From Bradyrhizobium tropiciagri (lineage in GTDB: Bacteria > Pseudomonadota > Alphaproteobacteria > Rhizobiales > Xanthobacteraceae), in the NCBI RefSeq assembly GCF_001189845.1, contig NZ_LFLZ01000033.1, positions 29,957-93,956 on the forward strand: a stretch of DNA of 64,000 bases, read 5' to 3'. How positions within the stretch are numbered: the stretch's first letter is position 1; the number at the start of each line of letters is the position of its first letter. Shown here piece after piece: positions 8,854 through 17,961 of the stretch. A model generated the notes under the pieces. That model was not told the origin of the DNA. It did no database searches and was given only the letters and a program-made list of their open reading frames with translations. The position numbers and the translations under genes were made by a program.

Positions 8854-10568
8854 GCTGCGCTTCTTTCCGCCGCTGCGCCGGCGATGTGCTTGCCCGCGAT
8901 GTAGCCGAAGGTCAGCGCGGGGCCGAGCGTGATGCCGGCGCCGGGATAATTGCCGCCCATGATGCTCGCCATGTCGTTGCCGGCGGCATAGAGGCCGGCG
9001 ATTGGCTGGCCGTCGGCGTCGAGCGCGCGGGCATTGGCATCGGTGCGGATGCCGGCATAGGTGCCGAGATCACCGATCACCATCTTGATGGCGTAGAACG
9101 GCCCGTGCTGGATCGGCGCGATGCAGGGATTGGGCCCGTGCAGCGCATCACCTTGGTAGCGATTGTAGGCGCGCGAGCCCTTGCCGAAGGCGGGATCGCG
9201 TCCCTCGGCCGCGGTCGTGTTGAACTCGGCGACTGTCGCCTCGAACGCCCCGGCGTCGATGCCGGCCTGCGCAGCGAGCTCTGCGAGCGTCGCGCCGCGC
9301 TTGAGGTAGCCGGTCTTGAGATGATGGCCGAGCGGCATCGGGCGCGGCGGCACACAGCCGAGGCCGTATTTGCGCAGCGTCTCGTGGTCGCAGACGAGAT
9401 ACGCCGCGATCTCCTCGCCGGGCTTCGCCGCCCTGATCATCGCCTGCACGAAGTCGTGATAGGAATTGCCTTCATTGGCGAAGCGCTTGCCGTCGGCCAT
9501 GACAGCGATCACGCCGGGCTTGGCGCGATCGATGAAATGCGGCATCACGCCCTTCGAGCCGTCCTTGCGCGTGGTGACCGAGACCGGCACCCAGGCCGCG
9601 GCATTCGGCAGCGAGTCCTCGACGCGGCCGCCGGCGGATTCCGCAAGCCGCAAGCCGTCGCCGGTGTTGCCGGTCGGACCCGGCGAGTAATGCTCCCTGC
9701 CGGTCGGCGCATGCGGAAACATCTTCTGCCGCCGCGCGACGTCGTGCGGGAAGCCGCCGCAGGCGAGCACCACGCCGCGTTTGGCGTTGACGCGGATGGC
9801 GCGGCCCTCGCGCACGACGATTGCGCCGCGCACCACGCCGTTCTCGACGATCAATTCGCGTACCGGCGAATTGAGCCAGAGCGGGATCTTGAGGTCGAAG
9901 GCGGATTTCGCCAGCCGTCCGGCGAGCGCGTTGCCGTTGGTCAGCGTCATGCCGCGGCCGTTGCGCATCACGTCGATCGCGTGCTTCGACAGCCGCTTGG
10001 CGACATAGGCCGCCGAGGTCAGCGACCGCGTCGCGCGCATGAAGTGCACGATCTCCTTGCCGGAGCCGAGCATCATGCCGAACACGGTGAGCTCGGGCAG
10101 GGGGCTGCCGAGATTCTTCAGGGCATCGCCGAGTTCGTGCGCGTCGAACGGCCGCGTCACCATCGAGCGGCCGCCCTGCGCGCCGCCGGGCGCTTCGGCA
10201 TGATAGTCCGGGAAGGTCAGCGGCATGTCGAAACGAACCGCGGTCTTCGTCGTGAAGAAGTCGACCGCCTTCGGCCCCTCGGTCAGGAAGGCATCGACGC
10301 GCGCGGCGTCAAAACTGTTGCCGGCCTCATGGCGCAGATAGGTTTTGGCCTGGTCGGGGCTCTCCTCGATGCCCCAGGCCCTGGCCAGCGAGGTGCCGGG
10401 GATCCACAGCCAGCCGCCGGAGCGCGCCGTGGTGCCGCCGAACCGCGGCTCCTTCTCGACGACGAGGACCTTCAGGCCGTGATGGCCGGCGGTGACGGCG
10501 GCCGACAGCCCGGCGCAGCCGGAGCCGACGACGAGCGCGTCGCAATCATACGTTTCTTCGTTGGCCAC
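8850..10568 (-). CDS. FAD-dependent oxidoreductase, 3-ketosteroid dehydrogenase/fumarate reductase-like
   Basis: The 572-residue flavoprotein opens with a dinucleotide-binding motif (VVGSGCAGLSAAVTAGHHG), followed by EKEPRFGGTTARSGG. This places it in the FAD_binding_2 family with 3-ketosteroid delta-1-dehydrogenases and fumarate reductase flavoproteins. The C-terminal GLYAAGNDMASIMGGNYPGA and LGPALTFGYIAGKH close the FAD site. The reaction is probably dehydrogenation next to a carbonyl, but the substrate cannot be read from sequence. It lies 10 bases after the binding-protein gene and overlaps the SDR gene, so all belong to one operon. Confidence 0.88.
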   Translation of the reverse strand: MANEETYDCDALVVGSGCAGLSAAVTAGHHGLKVLVVEKEPRFGGTTARSGGWLWIPGTSLARAWGIEESPDQAKTYLRHEAGNSFDAARVDAFLTEGPKAVDFFTTKTAVRFDMPLTFPDYHAEAPGGAQGGRSMVTRPFDAHELGDALKNLGSPLPELTVFGMMLGSGKEIVHFMRATRSLTSAAYVAKRLSKHAIDVMRNGRGMTLTNGNALAGRLAKSAFDLKIPLWLNSPVRELIVENGVVRGAIVVREGRAIRVNAKRGVVLACGGFPHDVARRQKMFPHAPTGREHYSPGPTGNTGDGLRLAESAGGRVEDSLPNAAAWVPVSVTTRKDGSKGVMPHFIDRAKPGVIAVMADGKRFANEGNSYHDFVQAMIRAAKPGEEIAAYLVCDHETLRKYGLGCVPPRPMPLGHHLKTGYLKRGATLAELAAQAGIDAGAFEATVAEFNTTAAEGRDPAFGKGSRAYNRYQGDALHGPNPCIAPIQHGPFYAIKMVIGDLGTYAGIRTDANARALDADGQPIAGLYAAGNDMASIMGGNYPGAGITLGPALTFGYIAGKHIAGAAAERSAA

Positions 10569-10578
10569 GCGATCGATC

Positions 10579-11778
10579 CTATTTCTTGAGCAGCGGGCAC
10601 TTCGACTCGGAGATCGGACGGAAGGCGTCCTCGCCCTTCACCATCTTGATGATGTCGAGATAGTCCCACGGCTCCTTGGATTCCGAGGGCTTCTTCACCT
10701 TGGCCAGATACATGTCGCGGATGACGCGGCCATCCTCGCGCAGCTTGCCGCCATGCACGAAGGTGTCCTCGATCGGCAGCTCGCGCATCTTGGCCATCAC
10801 CTTCTGCGGATCGTCGGTACCGGCCGCCTTGATCGCCTTGAGATAATGCAGCACCGAGCCGTAGACGCCGGTCTGGATCATGGTCGGCATCACGTTGGCG
10901 CGGGCGAAGAACTTCTTCGACCATGCGCGGGTTTTGTCGTCCATGTTCCAGTACGACGCCGTCGTCATGTAGGTGCCCTGCGCGGCGTTGAGGCCGATCG
11001 CATGTACGTCGGTGTCGAACATCAGGAGGCCGACCAGCTTCTGGCCGCCCTGCACAAGGCCGAACTCGCCGGACTGCTTGATCGAATTGTCGGTGTCCTG
11101 GCCGGCATTGGCGAACGCCACCACATCCGCCTTCGAGCTCTGCGCCTGCAACGCAAATGAGGAGAAGTCGGCTGTGTTGGTCGGGTGCCGGACGCCGCCG
11201 AGCACCTTGCCGCCCATCTCGTTGATGAAGCGGGTGGCGTCCTTCTCGAGCTGTTGGCCGAAGGCGTAGTCCGCGGTGATGAAGTACCAGGATTTGCCGC
11301 CTTCCGCGGTCACCGCCGACGCCGTCACTTTCGACAGCGCGTAGGTGTCGTAGGTGAAGTGCACGGTGTTGGGGCTGCACAGCTCGTCGGTCAGCGAGCT
11401 CGCGCCGGGACCGGACAGCAGCGCGATCTTGTTGCGCTCGCGCACCATGTTGTGCACGGCGATCGCAATGCCGGAATTGGGAATGTCGACGACGGCGTCG
11501 ACCTTGCCGTTGTCGAACCAGCCGCGCACGATCTGCACGCCGACATCGGTCTTCATCTGGTGGTCGGCGGAGACGATCTCGATCGGCTTGCCGAGCACGG
11601 TGGGGCCGAATTCCTCGACCGCCATCTTGGCCGCCTCGACCGAGCCCGGGCCGGAATTGTCGCGGCCCCAGCTCGACAGGTCGGTCAGCACCCCGATGCG
11701 CACGACGTCGTCGGAAACCTGGGCATGAGCAGCCGTCGTCATGACAGCGAGAATGGCTGCCGCCAAAAATTGTCTCAT
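10579..11778 (-). CDS. ABC transporter substrate-binding protein, branched-chain amino acid (LivJ) type
   Basis: The protein of 399 residues starts at ATG 11778 with a Sec signal peptide (MRQFLAAAILAVMTTAAHAQ). An excellent AGGAGG ribosome site precedes that ATG, so longer in-frame starts upstream are unlikely. The mature part is a type I periplasmic-binding fold (RIGVLTDLSSWGRDNSGPGS, WYFITADYAFGQQLEKDATR). Such proteins in alphaproteobacteria often bind aromatic or carboxylate compounds rather than amino acids. No permease or ATPase gene is next to it, so it must share a transporter encoded elsewhere. It is the first gene of the leftward operon. Confidence 0.9.
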   Translation of the reverse strand: MRQFLAAAILAVMTTAAHAQVSDDVVRIGVLTDLSSWGRDNSGPGSVEAAKMAVEEFGPTVLGKPIEIVSADHQMKTDVGVQIVRGWFDNGKVDAVVDIPNSGIAIAVHNMVRERNKIALLSGPGASSLTDELCSPNTVHFTYDTYALSKVTASAVTAEGGKSWYFITADYAFGQQLEKDATRFINEMGGKVLGGVRHPTNTADFSSFALQAQSSKADVVAFANAGQDTDNSIKQSGEFGLVQGGQKLVGLLMFDTDVHAIGLNAAQGTYMTTASYWNMDDKTRAWSKKFFARANVMPTMIQTGVYGSVLHYLKAIKAAGTDDPQKVMAKMRELPIEDTFVHGGKLREDGRVIRDMYLAKVKKPSESKEPWDYLDIIKMVKGEDAFRPISESKCPLLKK

Positions 11779-11864
11779 CGTTCCTCCTCTGGATGTCCGC
11801 ATTCTCTGGCGGGTCGGCCCAAAATTAGGAATTATCAAATCTATTTGTCAATGGCGAATTCAGA

Positions 11865-11884
11865 TGTGTGAATGTTGTCACACA
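11865..11884. promoter_or_regulatory. CRP/FNR-type palindrome upstream of the substrate-binding protein operon
   Basis: TGTGTGA and TCACACA form a perfect 7-bp inverted repeat around a 6-base spacer. The core TGTGA-N6-TCACA equals the classical CRP half-site arrangement. It lies 87-106 bases upstream of the binding-protein start codon. A second, weaker inverted repeat (CGCCTC-N7-GAGGCG) follows at about 11887-11905. The 353-base gap 11779-12131 otherwise shows no gene. Which regulator binds is an inference. Confidence 0.55.
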
Positions 11885-12131
11885 GTCGCCTCCTCGAATG
11901 AGGCGGCGCTTCACATTTGGTGAGCATACGCTTACATGGCTGATCCGGGATGGCACTGCGGGGCTTCCAGCTCACGCCAGAGCTTGCGGCAGTACCAAGT
12001 CACTATGAACAGGGGAATTTTCGCGGACGGCGATGCGCTTCGCCGCCCGCGCGGAGCCAGCCTTCATCGGGATCGGCTCTTGCGGGGGCGGTGCACGAAG
12101 AGCGTGGGCGGGCTGCGATCATAGACGGATC

Positions 12132-13061
12132 ATGTTGAGACAGCTCTTCGCGCCACAGCTCGTTATTCTCTACGTGCTGGCGGCCTCCACACTCTACGTC
12201 CACTTCCGCGGCAGACAGCGGCTGCGCTTCGCCCGCCAGCTCGGCGATCACTCGACCTATCTCGCGCCCTACAATGTGCTGATGTATGCGGGCTCCGCGG
12301 TGCCCAACACGCCGGTGATTCCGGTCGAGCAATTTCCCGAGCTGAAGAAGCTCTCCGACAATTGGGAGACGATCCGCGACGAGGCGACGCGCCTGTTCGA
12401 TGAGGGCTTCATCCGCGCAGCCGCCAAGAACAACGACTGGGGCTTCTATTCGTTCTTCAAGAGCGGCTGGAAGCGCTTCTATCTGAAATGGTACGACGAC
12501 TTCCTGCCGTCGGCCCGCACGCTGTGCCCGCAGACGGTGGAGCTGCTCAATTCGATCCCGAACGTGCACGGCGCGATGTTCGCGATGCTGCCGCCCGGCG
12601 GCAAGCTAGGGGCGCATCGCGATCCCTTCGCCGGCTCCTTGCGCTATCACCTCGGCCTCGTGACGCCGAATTCGGACCAGTGCCGCATCCTCGTCGACGG
12701 CGTCGAATGCGTCTGGCGCGACGGCGAGGCCTTCATGTTCGACGAGACCTTCATCCACAGCGCCGAGAACAAGACCGACGTCAACCGCATCATCCTGTTC
12801 TGCGACGTCGAACGGCCGATGAAGTACGGCTTCATGACCAGGATGAACCGTTGGGTCAGCCACAACATCGTCAAGGCGTCGGCGACCCAGAATGTCGACG
12901 GCGAGCATGTCGGCGCGCTGAACAAGGTGTTCGGCAAGCTCTATGAGCTCCACCTCGGCAGCCGCAAGGTCAAGGAATGGAATCGGAACGTGTACTACAC
13001 GCTCAAATATTCCGTGACCGCGCTGATCCTCGGTTTGATTGTGGTGTCGGCGCTGCGGTGA
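12132..13061 (+). CDS. LpxO-like aspartyl/asparaginyl beta-hydroxylase family protein (lipid A 2-hydroxylase candidate)
   Basis: The 309-residue protein has an N-terminal membrane anchor (APQLVILYVLAASTLYVHF), a cytoplasmic Fe(II)/2-oxoglutarate dioxygenase domain, and a second hydrophobic segment at the C-terminus (SVTALILGLIVVSALR). The iron ligands His162 and Asp164 (GAHRDPF) and His209 (FIHSAEN) are present, as is Arg of NRIILF for 2-oxoglutarate. This layout matches LpxO, which 2-hydroxylates secondary acyl chains of lipid A. ATG 12132 is chosen because upstream in-frame codons encode no family sequence. It is monocistronic and ends at a terminator. LpxO function is inferred from domain and membrane layout. 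Confidence 0.8.
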   Translation: MLRQLFAPQLVILYVLAASTLYVHFRGRQRLRFARQLGDHSTYLAPYNVLMYAGSAVPNTPVIPVEQFPELKKLSDNWETIRDEATRLFDEGFIRAAAKNNDWGFYSFFKSGWKRFYLKWYDDFLPSARTLCPQTVELLNSIPNVHGAMFAMLPPGGKLGAHRDPFAGSLRYHLGLVTPNSDQCRILVDGVECVWRDGEAFMFDETFIHSAENKTDVNRIILFCDVERPMKYGFMTRMNRWVSHNIVKASATQNVDGEHVGALNKVFGKLYELHLGSRKVKEWNRNVYYTLKYSVTALILGLIVVSALR

Positions 13062-13088
13062 GCCGCCTACGATTCCTGAAAGCAAACG

Positions 13089-13115
13089 CCCCGGAGCATG
13101 CTCCGGGGCTTTTTG
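13089..13115 (+). terminator. Rho-independent terminator after the LpxO-like gene
   Basis: CCCCGGAGCATGCTCCGGGG is a perfect 20-base palindrome, followed by CTTTTTG. Confidence 0.85.
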
Positions 13116-13146
13116 TCTGGGGCGTGAGCTGTGAGGCGCGGCGGCG

Positions 13147-13302
13147 TCAGTCGCGCTCGAAAACCTTGGCGCCGGGGTAGACGCGCCTTGCGTAGGCGAC
13201 GACCCACTCCCGATCCTGGGTCTCCAGGAACGGAGTTCGGATCTTGCACGACCCGACGATGAGGTGCCACAGGCCATCCAGCTTCTGAATGTTGACGATC
13301 AT
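13147..13302 (-). CDS. Small conserved-looking protein of 51 residues, function unknown
   Basis: The likely start is ATG 13302 with GAGGA nine bases upstream, giving MIVNIQKLDGLWHLIVG and ending YPGAKVFERD. A longer in-frame start at 13452 adds a low-complexity Arg-rich stretch unlike a real N-terminus. The composition is that of a folded small protein with no signal peptide or membrane helix. No family is recognised. Confidence 0.5.
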   Translation of the reverse strand: MIVNIQKLDGLWHLIVGSCKIRTPFLETQDREWVVAYARRVYPGAKVFERD

Positions 13303-13739
13303 CTGAGTGTTCCTCGAGAACCCGCGTTCTTCCCGCAATAGTCGTGCGCTTCGCTCCCCGGAGCCGTGATCCCGATCACAGATTTCGCAACACAGCTCGC
13401 GCCGGGCGAGGCTTGCTATCGTGTCGGCAGAGAGACACCGGGAACTGTGCATCCGATGAAGTAGCCGCGAGTATAAGAATCACGCGCCATCGCTCTACTG
13501 TACGAGCGTAAGCGCAGGGCACCACAAAGATTCAGCGAGGCTATACCAAGGTATGCTGATGTTTGTCCGACGGTGTTGCAGCGGTGCATTGCCTGAGTGA
13601 CTTTTCCACGACGTCCATCGACCCAGCCGCGATGCCAACTATCGTTCAACTTTGCGCTGCCCGGCAGCTTTCGTGCTCCGATCCGTTACACGAGGGTGAT
13701 ACAGTTTCATCAGGCATTTCGCATTGAGGGGACCTTGTC
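13303..13739. other. Intergenic region upstream of malic enzyme, no gene seen
   Basis: The 437 bases contain no frame with family resemblance or a good ribosome site. A short inverted repeat ATACC-AA-GGTAT lies at 13543-13554 and could be a regulator site for the malic enzyme gene. A GAGGGGA ribosome site lies just before 13740. Confidence 0.5.
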
Positions 13740-15437
13740 ATGTCGGAGACTGCAGGAGTTTTCGCCACCACCGCGCTGAGCGGCTACGAGCTGTTGGCCG
13801 ATCCGCAACTGAACAAGGGCACGGCGTTCTCCGAGGCGGAGCGCGAGGCGTTCGATCTGCACGGCCTGCTGCCGCCCAACATCCTGACGCTGGACGAGCA
13901 GGTCTCGCGCCGCCTCGAGGCGTTGCGCGGCTACGAGACCGACATCGAGCGCTATGCCTTCTTGCGCGAATTGCAGGACACCAACGAGACGCTGTTCTAT
14001 GCGCTCCTGGTCGGCAATTTGGAAGAGCTGCTGCCGATCGTCTACACGCCGACCGTCGGCGAGGGGTGCCAGAAATTCAGCCGGCTGTTTCGCAAGCCGC
14101 GCGGTCTGTTCCTGAGCATTCCGCACCAGCACCGGATCGACCGCATCTTCGCCCATCCGCGTTTCGATCACGTCGAGGCGATCGTGGTGACCGACGGCGA
14201 GCGCATCCTCGGCCTCGGCGACCAGGGCGCCGGCGGCATGGGCATCCCGATCGGCAAGCTCGCGCTCTACACCGGCTGCGGCGGCCTGCATCCGGCGACC
14301 ACGCTGCCGATCATGCTCGACGTCGGCACCGACAATCCGGACTGCCTGGCCGATCCGCTCTATATCGGCTGGCGCAACGAGCGCGTTCGCGGCCAGGCCT
14401 ATGACGACTTCATCGAGGCGTTCGTCTCGGCGGTGGTGAAGCGCTGGCCGCGCGTTCTGCTGCAATGGGAGGACTTCGCCAAGAACAATGCGACGCGGAT
14501 GCTCGAGCGCTACCGCGACCGGCTCCTGACCTTCAACGATGATATCCAGGGCACCGCGGCGGTGGCGACCGGCGCCTTGCTTTCCGCGATCAACGTCACC
14601 GGGGTGCCGCTGACCGAGCAGCGCGTCGCCGTGCTCGGCGCCGGCTCCGCCGGCTGCGGCATCGCCAGCCTGATCCGCGCCGCGATGGTCGATGCCGGCC
14701 TGCCTGAGAGCGAGGCGGCGAAGCGCTTCTTCATGGTTGACCGCGACGGGCTGCTGCTCGAGGGCATGAGCGGGCTCGCCCCGTTCCAGCTGCCGTTCGT
14801 GCAAAACAAGTCGGCGATCGCAGGCTGGCAGCTCAGCCATCCCGACAAGATCGCGCTGCTCGACGTCGTGCGCAACGCGAGGCCAACCGTGCTGATCGGC
14901 GTCTCCGGCCAGGCCGGCGCGTTCTCCGAGCCGATCGTGCGCGCGATGGCCGAGTGCAATGCGCGGCCGGTGATCTTCCCGCTGTCCAATCCGACCTCGC
15001 GCGAGGAAGCGGCGCCGGTCGATATCGAGGCCTGGACCGAGGGGCGGGCGCTGATCGGCGTCGGCAGCCCGTTCCCGCCGATCACCCGCGACGGCGCGCG
15101 CTTCAAGGTCGACCAGACAAACAACTCCTACATCTTCCCGGGCGTCGGCGTCGGCGCGCTCGCGGTCGGCGCCAGCCGGGTCAGCGACGGCATGTTCATG
15201 GCCGCCGCCAAGGCGCTCGCCAGCGTCTCGCCGGCGCGCAACAATCCGAAGCACAATCTCTTGCCGCCGGTCAGCGCGCTGCGCGAGGTGGCGCTGACGG
15301 TCGCACTGGCGGTGGCGCTGCAGGCGCACAAGGAGGGGCTCGCCAAGGATGTTCCGATCGACCAGGTCGAGGCGCGCATCCACGCCAAGGTCTGGACGCC
15401 GCGCTACGTTCCCTATCGGCGCAGCGATCGGCCTTAG
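13740..15437 (+). CDS. maeA: NAD-dependent malic enzyme
   Basis: The 565-residue enzyme oxidatively decarboxylates malate to pyruvate. It has the long-form malic enzyme layout. The N-terminal half has YTPTVGEGCQKFS and the catalytic Tyr region, then GLGDQGAGGMGIPIGKL with the catalytic Lys. The metal site FNDDIQGTAAV follows. The NAD domain has VLGAGSAGCGIASL. Bacterial SfcA/MaeA enzymes have this size, while NADP types fused to a phosphotransacetylase are longer, about 750 residues. In bradyrhizobia malic enzyme links dicarboxylate use to acetyl-CoA supply. A GAGGGGA ribosome site supports ATG 13740. Confidence 0.95.
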   Translation: MSETAGVFATTALSGYELLADPQLNKGTAFSEAEREAFDLHGLLPPNILTLDEQVSRRLEALRGYETDIERYAFLRELQDTNETLFYALLVGNLEELLPIVYTPTVGEGCQKFSRLFRKPRGLFLSIPHQHRIDRIFAHPRFDHVEAIVVTDGERILGLGDQGAGGMGIPIGKLALYTGCGGLHPATTLPIMLDVGTDNPDCLADPLYIGWRNERVRGQAYDDFIEAFVSAVVKRWPRVLLQWEDFAKNNATRMLERYRDRLLTFNDDIQGTAAVATGALLSAINVTGVPLTEQRVAVLGAGSAGCGIASLIRAAMVDAGLPESEAAKRFFMVDRDGLLLEGMSGLAPFQLPFVQNKSAIAGWQLSHPDKIALLDVVRNARPTVLIGVSGQAGAFSEPIVRAMAECNARPVIFPLSNPTSREEAAPVDIEAWTEGRALIGVGSPFPPITRDGARFKVDQTNNSYIFPGVGVGALAVGASRVSDGMFMAAAKALASVSPARNNPKHNLLPPVSALREVALTVALAVALQAHKEGLAKDVPIDQVEARIHAKVWTPRYVPYRRSDRP

Positions 15438-15634
15438 GGCCCGGGACGCATCAGCGTGCCGCGACCTCGGCGGTGCCTGCGGTCAGGCGAGGGCTTCGGC
15501 TATCGCCTCGGCCGACTAAAGATCTAGCCTCCATGTTCCATTCCGCGGGAACTTTCCGGGGCGCCGTGTCGTTTGTACTCAAACGACCCGAATACGCGAC
15601 ATCCACCGGGGGCTTGTCCGAGGGAGACGCTCCC

Positions 15635-16993
15635 ATGGTAACACTCGGCTCGACACTCGGCACGTCACCCGGCCGCGACGCCAACCAACTCACGCCAGCC
15701 GAGCATCAGCTCCAGCTGCGCCGCGCGGTGATCGCCTCCACGGTCGGGACCGCGATCGAATGGTATGACTTCTTCCTCTACAGCACCGTCACCGGCCTCG
15801 TCTTCGCAAAGCTGTTCTTTCCGCATTCCGATCCCTGGGTCGGCACGCTGGAAGCCTTCGCGATCTATGCGGTCGGCTTCATCGCGCGGCCGATAGGCGC
15901 TGCGATCTTCGGCCACTATGGCGACCGCATCGGACGCAAGTCGACGCTGATCGCGACGCTGCTGTTGATGGGATTGGCCACCGCGGCAGTGGCATTGGTG
16001 CCGACCTATTCCAGCATCGGCATCTGGGGCGCGGTGATCCTCACCGTGCTGCGCTTCATCCAGGGCGTCGGCGTCGGCGGCGAATGGGGCGGCTCGGTGC
16101 TGATGTCGATGGAATGGGCACGCAACGATCGCTCGCGCGGCCTGATCGCCTCCTGGCCGCAATTCGGCGTGCCGTGCGGGCTGTTCCTCGCCAATCTTGC
16201 CGTGCTCGCCTTCAGCCAGATGTCGGGCGACCAGTTCCTGGCGTGGGGCTGGCGCGTCCCGTTTGCGCTCAGCATTATGCTAGTCGGCGTCGGCCTCTAC
16301 ATCCGGCTCGGCATTCTGGAAACGCCTGTGTTCACCAAGCTGCTGGCCGAGCGCAAGGTCGACCGCACGCCGATGCTGACGGTGATCCGCGATCATCCGA
16401 AGGAGATCCTGCTGTCCGCCTTCGCGCGGATGTCCGAACAGGCGCCGTTCTACATCTTCACCGCCTTCGTGTTCTCCTACGGCGTCGGGACGCTGCACAT
16501 GTCGCGAGACATGTTGTTGACCGCGGTGCTGTCGGCTTCGGTGGTCTCGTTCGTGTCGATCCCGGTGTTCGGACATCTGTCCGACCAGATCGGCCGCAAG
16601 AACATGTACATGATCGGCGCGTTGGTGACCGGCGTCTTCGGCTTCATCTACTTTGCGATGCTCAATACCGGATCGGTGCCGGTCATCTTCCTTGCGATCA
16701 TTCTCTCGCTGGTTCCGCACGATATGCAGTACGGGCCGCAGGCCGCCCTGATCGCCGAAAGCTTCACCGGCCGCCTGCGCTACAGCGGCGCCTCGCTCGG
16801 CTACCAGCTCGCATCGGTCATCGCAGGCGGTCCCGCGCCGCTGATCGCGACCTGGCTGTTCGGCACCTATCATTCGTCGACTGCGATCGCGATCTACATC
16901 GCGCTCTGCGCCGTCATCACGCTGGTCGCAACCGCGCTGATGACCGACTACACCGGCAAGGACATCAACGCCGCGGCCGTGCATCAGCGGTGA
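15635..16993 (+). CDS. MFS transporter, metabolite:H+ symporter (MHS) family
   Basis: The 452-residue protein has 12 predicted membrane helices. The MHS signatures are visible: IASTVGTAIEWYDFFLY in helix 1, GHYGDRIGRKSTL in loop 2-3 and GVGVGGEWGGSVL in helix 4. A second GRK loop (GHLSDQIGRKNMY) marks the repeat. Relatives such as ProP, ShiA and KgtP carry organic acids or osmolytes with protons. ATG 15635 follows GAGGGAGAC, and in-frame sequence farther upstream is the shadow of malic enzyme. It lies behind maeA in the same direction, so a dicarboxylate-type substrate is plausible but unproven. Confidence 0.92.
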   Translation: MVTLGSTLGTSPGRDANQLTPAEHQLQLRRAVIASTVGTAIEWYDFFLYSTVTGLVFAKLFFPHSDPWVGTLEAFAIYAVGFIARPIGAAIFGHYGDRIGRKSTLIATLLLMGLATAAVALVPTYSSIGIWGAVILTVLRFIQGVGVGGEWGGSVLMSMEWARNDRSRGLIASWPQFGVPCGLFLANLAVLAFSQMSGDQFLAWGWRVPFALSIMLVGVGLYIRLGILETPVFTKLLAERKVDRTPMLTVIRDHPKEILLSAFARMSEQAPFYIFTAFVFSYGVGTLHMSRDMLLTAVLSASVVSFVSIPVFGHLSDQIGRKNMYMIGALVTGVFGFIYFAMLNTGSVPVIFLAIILSLVPHDMQYGPQAALIAESFTGRLRYSGASLGYQLASVIAGGPAPLIATWLFGTYHSSTAIAIYIALCAVITLVATALMTDYTGKDINAAAVHQR

Positions 16994-17017
16994 GTCTGAG
17001 AAGCATGGGAGAAGCAG

Positions 17018-17395
17018 ATGGTGAAATGGCGAAAGGAATCGGCGCTTGATCTCTATAACCTTGCCGCAGCGATCGTCCTGCTCGCTGCGCCGTGGTTGTT
17101 CGCGCATGCCAATCCGACGGCGGCGATCGATCTCAGGATCAGTGGTGCCGCCATCGCGATCATGTCGCTGGCGGCGATCGTCGCGTTCGCGATCTGGGAG
17201 GAGTGGATCAATCTGTTCGTCGGATGCTGGCTGATCGTCTCGCCCTGGCTGCTCGGCTTCACCCACACCCGCGCGATGCATTTTGCCATCGCCGCGGGTG
17301 CTGTGGTCGCGTTCATGGCGCTGCTCGAGCTGTGGCTCGAATACGAGAAGACGCATCTCGGCCCGGCCGCGCCACAGGCCGCCGAAAGACATTAG
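17018..17395 (+). CDS. SPW repeat-containing small membrane protein
   Basis: The 125-residue protein has four hydrophobic helices in two pairs. It shows the APW and SPW motifs (AAPWLFA, then IVSPWLLGFTHTRA) of SPW-repeat proteins. The role of this family is unknown. It lies 24 bases after the MHS transporter gene and may be cotranscribed, though no functional link is known. Confidence 0.8.
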   Translation: MVKWRKESALDLYNLAAAIVLLAAPWLFAHANPTAAIDLRISGAAIAIMSLAAIVAFAIWEEWINLFVGCWLIVSPWLLGFTHTRAMHFAIAAGAVVAFMALLELWLEYEKTHLGPAAPQAAERH

Positions 17396-17435
17396 GAGCC
17401 ACTGCGGGCGCGATCGCGGATTGACCCTTTCTTTT

Positions 17436-17484
17436 GAGCATGATCTCTCCGGAAAACCGCTTCGCACTTTTCCGGATCATGCTC
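17436..17484. repeat. Dispersed palindromic repeat, family D (GAGCATGATC type), copy 1
   Basis: GAGCATGATC pairs with GATCATGCTC at the ends. Inside, CCGGAAAA and TTTTCCGG flank CCGCTTCGCAC. Copies of the same design lie at 46448-46496 and 58556-58598. It sits between converging genes and could serve as a two-way terminator. Confidence 0.75.
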
Positions 17485-17756
17485 TAGCAACCGCGGCAAA
17501 TGCCCCTGATCTTGCGGTCGACGATCGCATCCTCCTGATCGATGGTCTGCTGCGACGCCGATGCCGCCGCCGGAATGTCGGCGGCGCGTGGCTGGCGATG
17601 GCCAACCGGCGCCGACCACGGTCGCGTAGCGGTTTCATTTGAAGCGTAAGCGTTGGGCTCCTGCACCGCCGATTGTGTGAAGGACGAGGTCGCCAATGCC
17701 GCGGACAGGATTGCAGCGAGGCCAATCTGTTTGCCCAGGCGCCGAAGATCGCTCAT
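17484..17756 (-). CDS. Small secreted protein, function unknown
   Basis: The 90-residue product starts at ATG 17756, preceded by GGAG on the coding strand. The N-terminus (MSDLRRLGKQIGLAAILSAA) is a signal peptide with a likely cut near SSFTQS. The mature part is short and polar and ends in CRGC. No family is recognised. A longer start at 17774 is possible. Confidence 0.5.
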   Translation of the reverse strand: MSDLRRLGKQIGLAAILSAALATSSFTQSAVQEPNAYASNETATRPWSAPVGHRQPRAADIPAAASASQQTIDQEDAIVDRKIRGICRGC

Positions 17757-17961
17757 GAGAAATCTCCATGTCATTATCGCCGCGTTGTGCGCGGCCCTGG
17801 TGAATGGAGTGCCGCTGTCATTCCGGTATTCCCCGCTCCATCTGATGCGATGGGAGGCGATCGCGGTTCGGTGATCGCGCGTGAGGAAATATTTTCGAAC
17901 GTTGACGGTCTTGGGTCACAGGAGCCGAGCTTGGTCGGCTTCATCCACGCGGAGAATTCCT

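Noticed and set aside
8844..10589. Long plus-strand frame opposite the FAD oxidoreductase gene
   Set aside because: Composition is rich in Arg, Gly and Ala without motifs, while the minus strand shows clear FAD-binding signatures.
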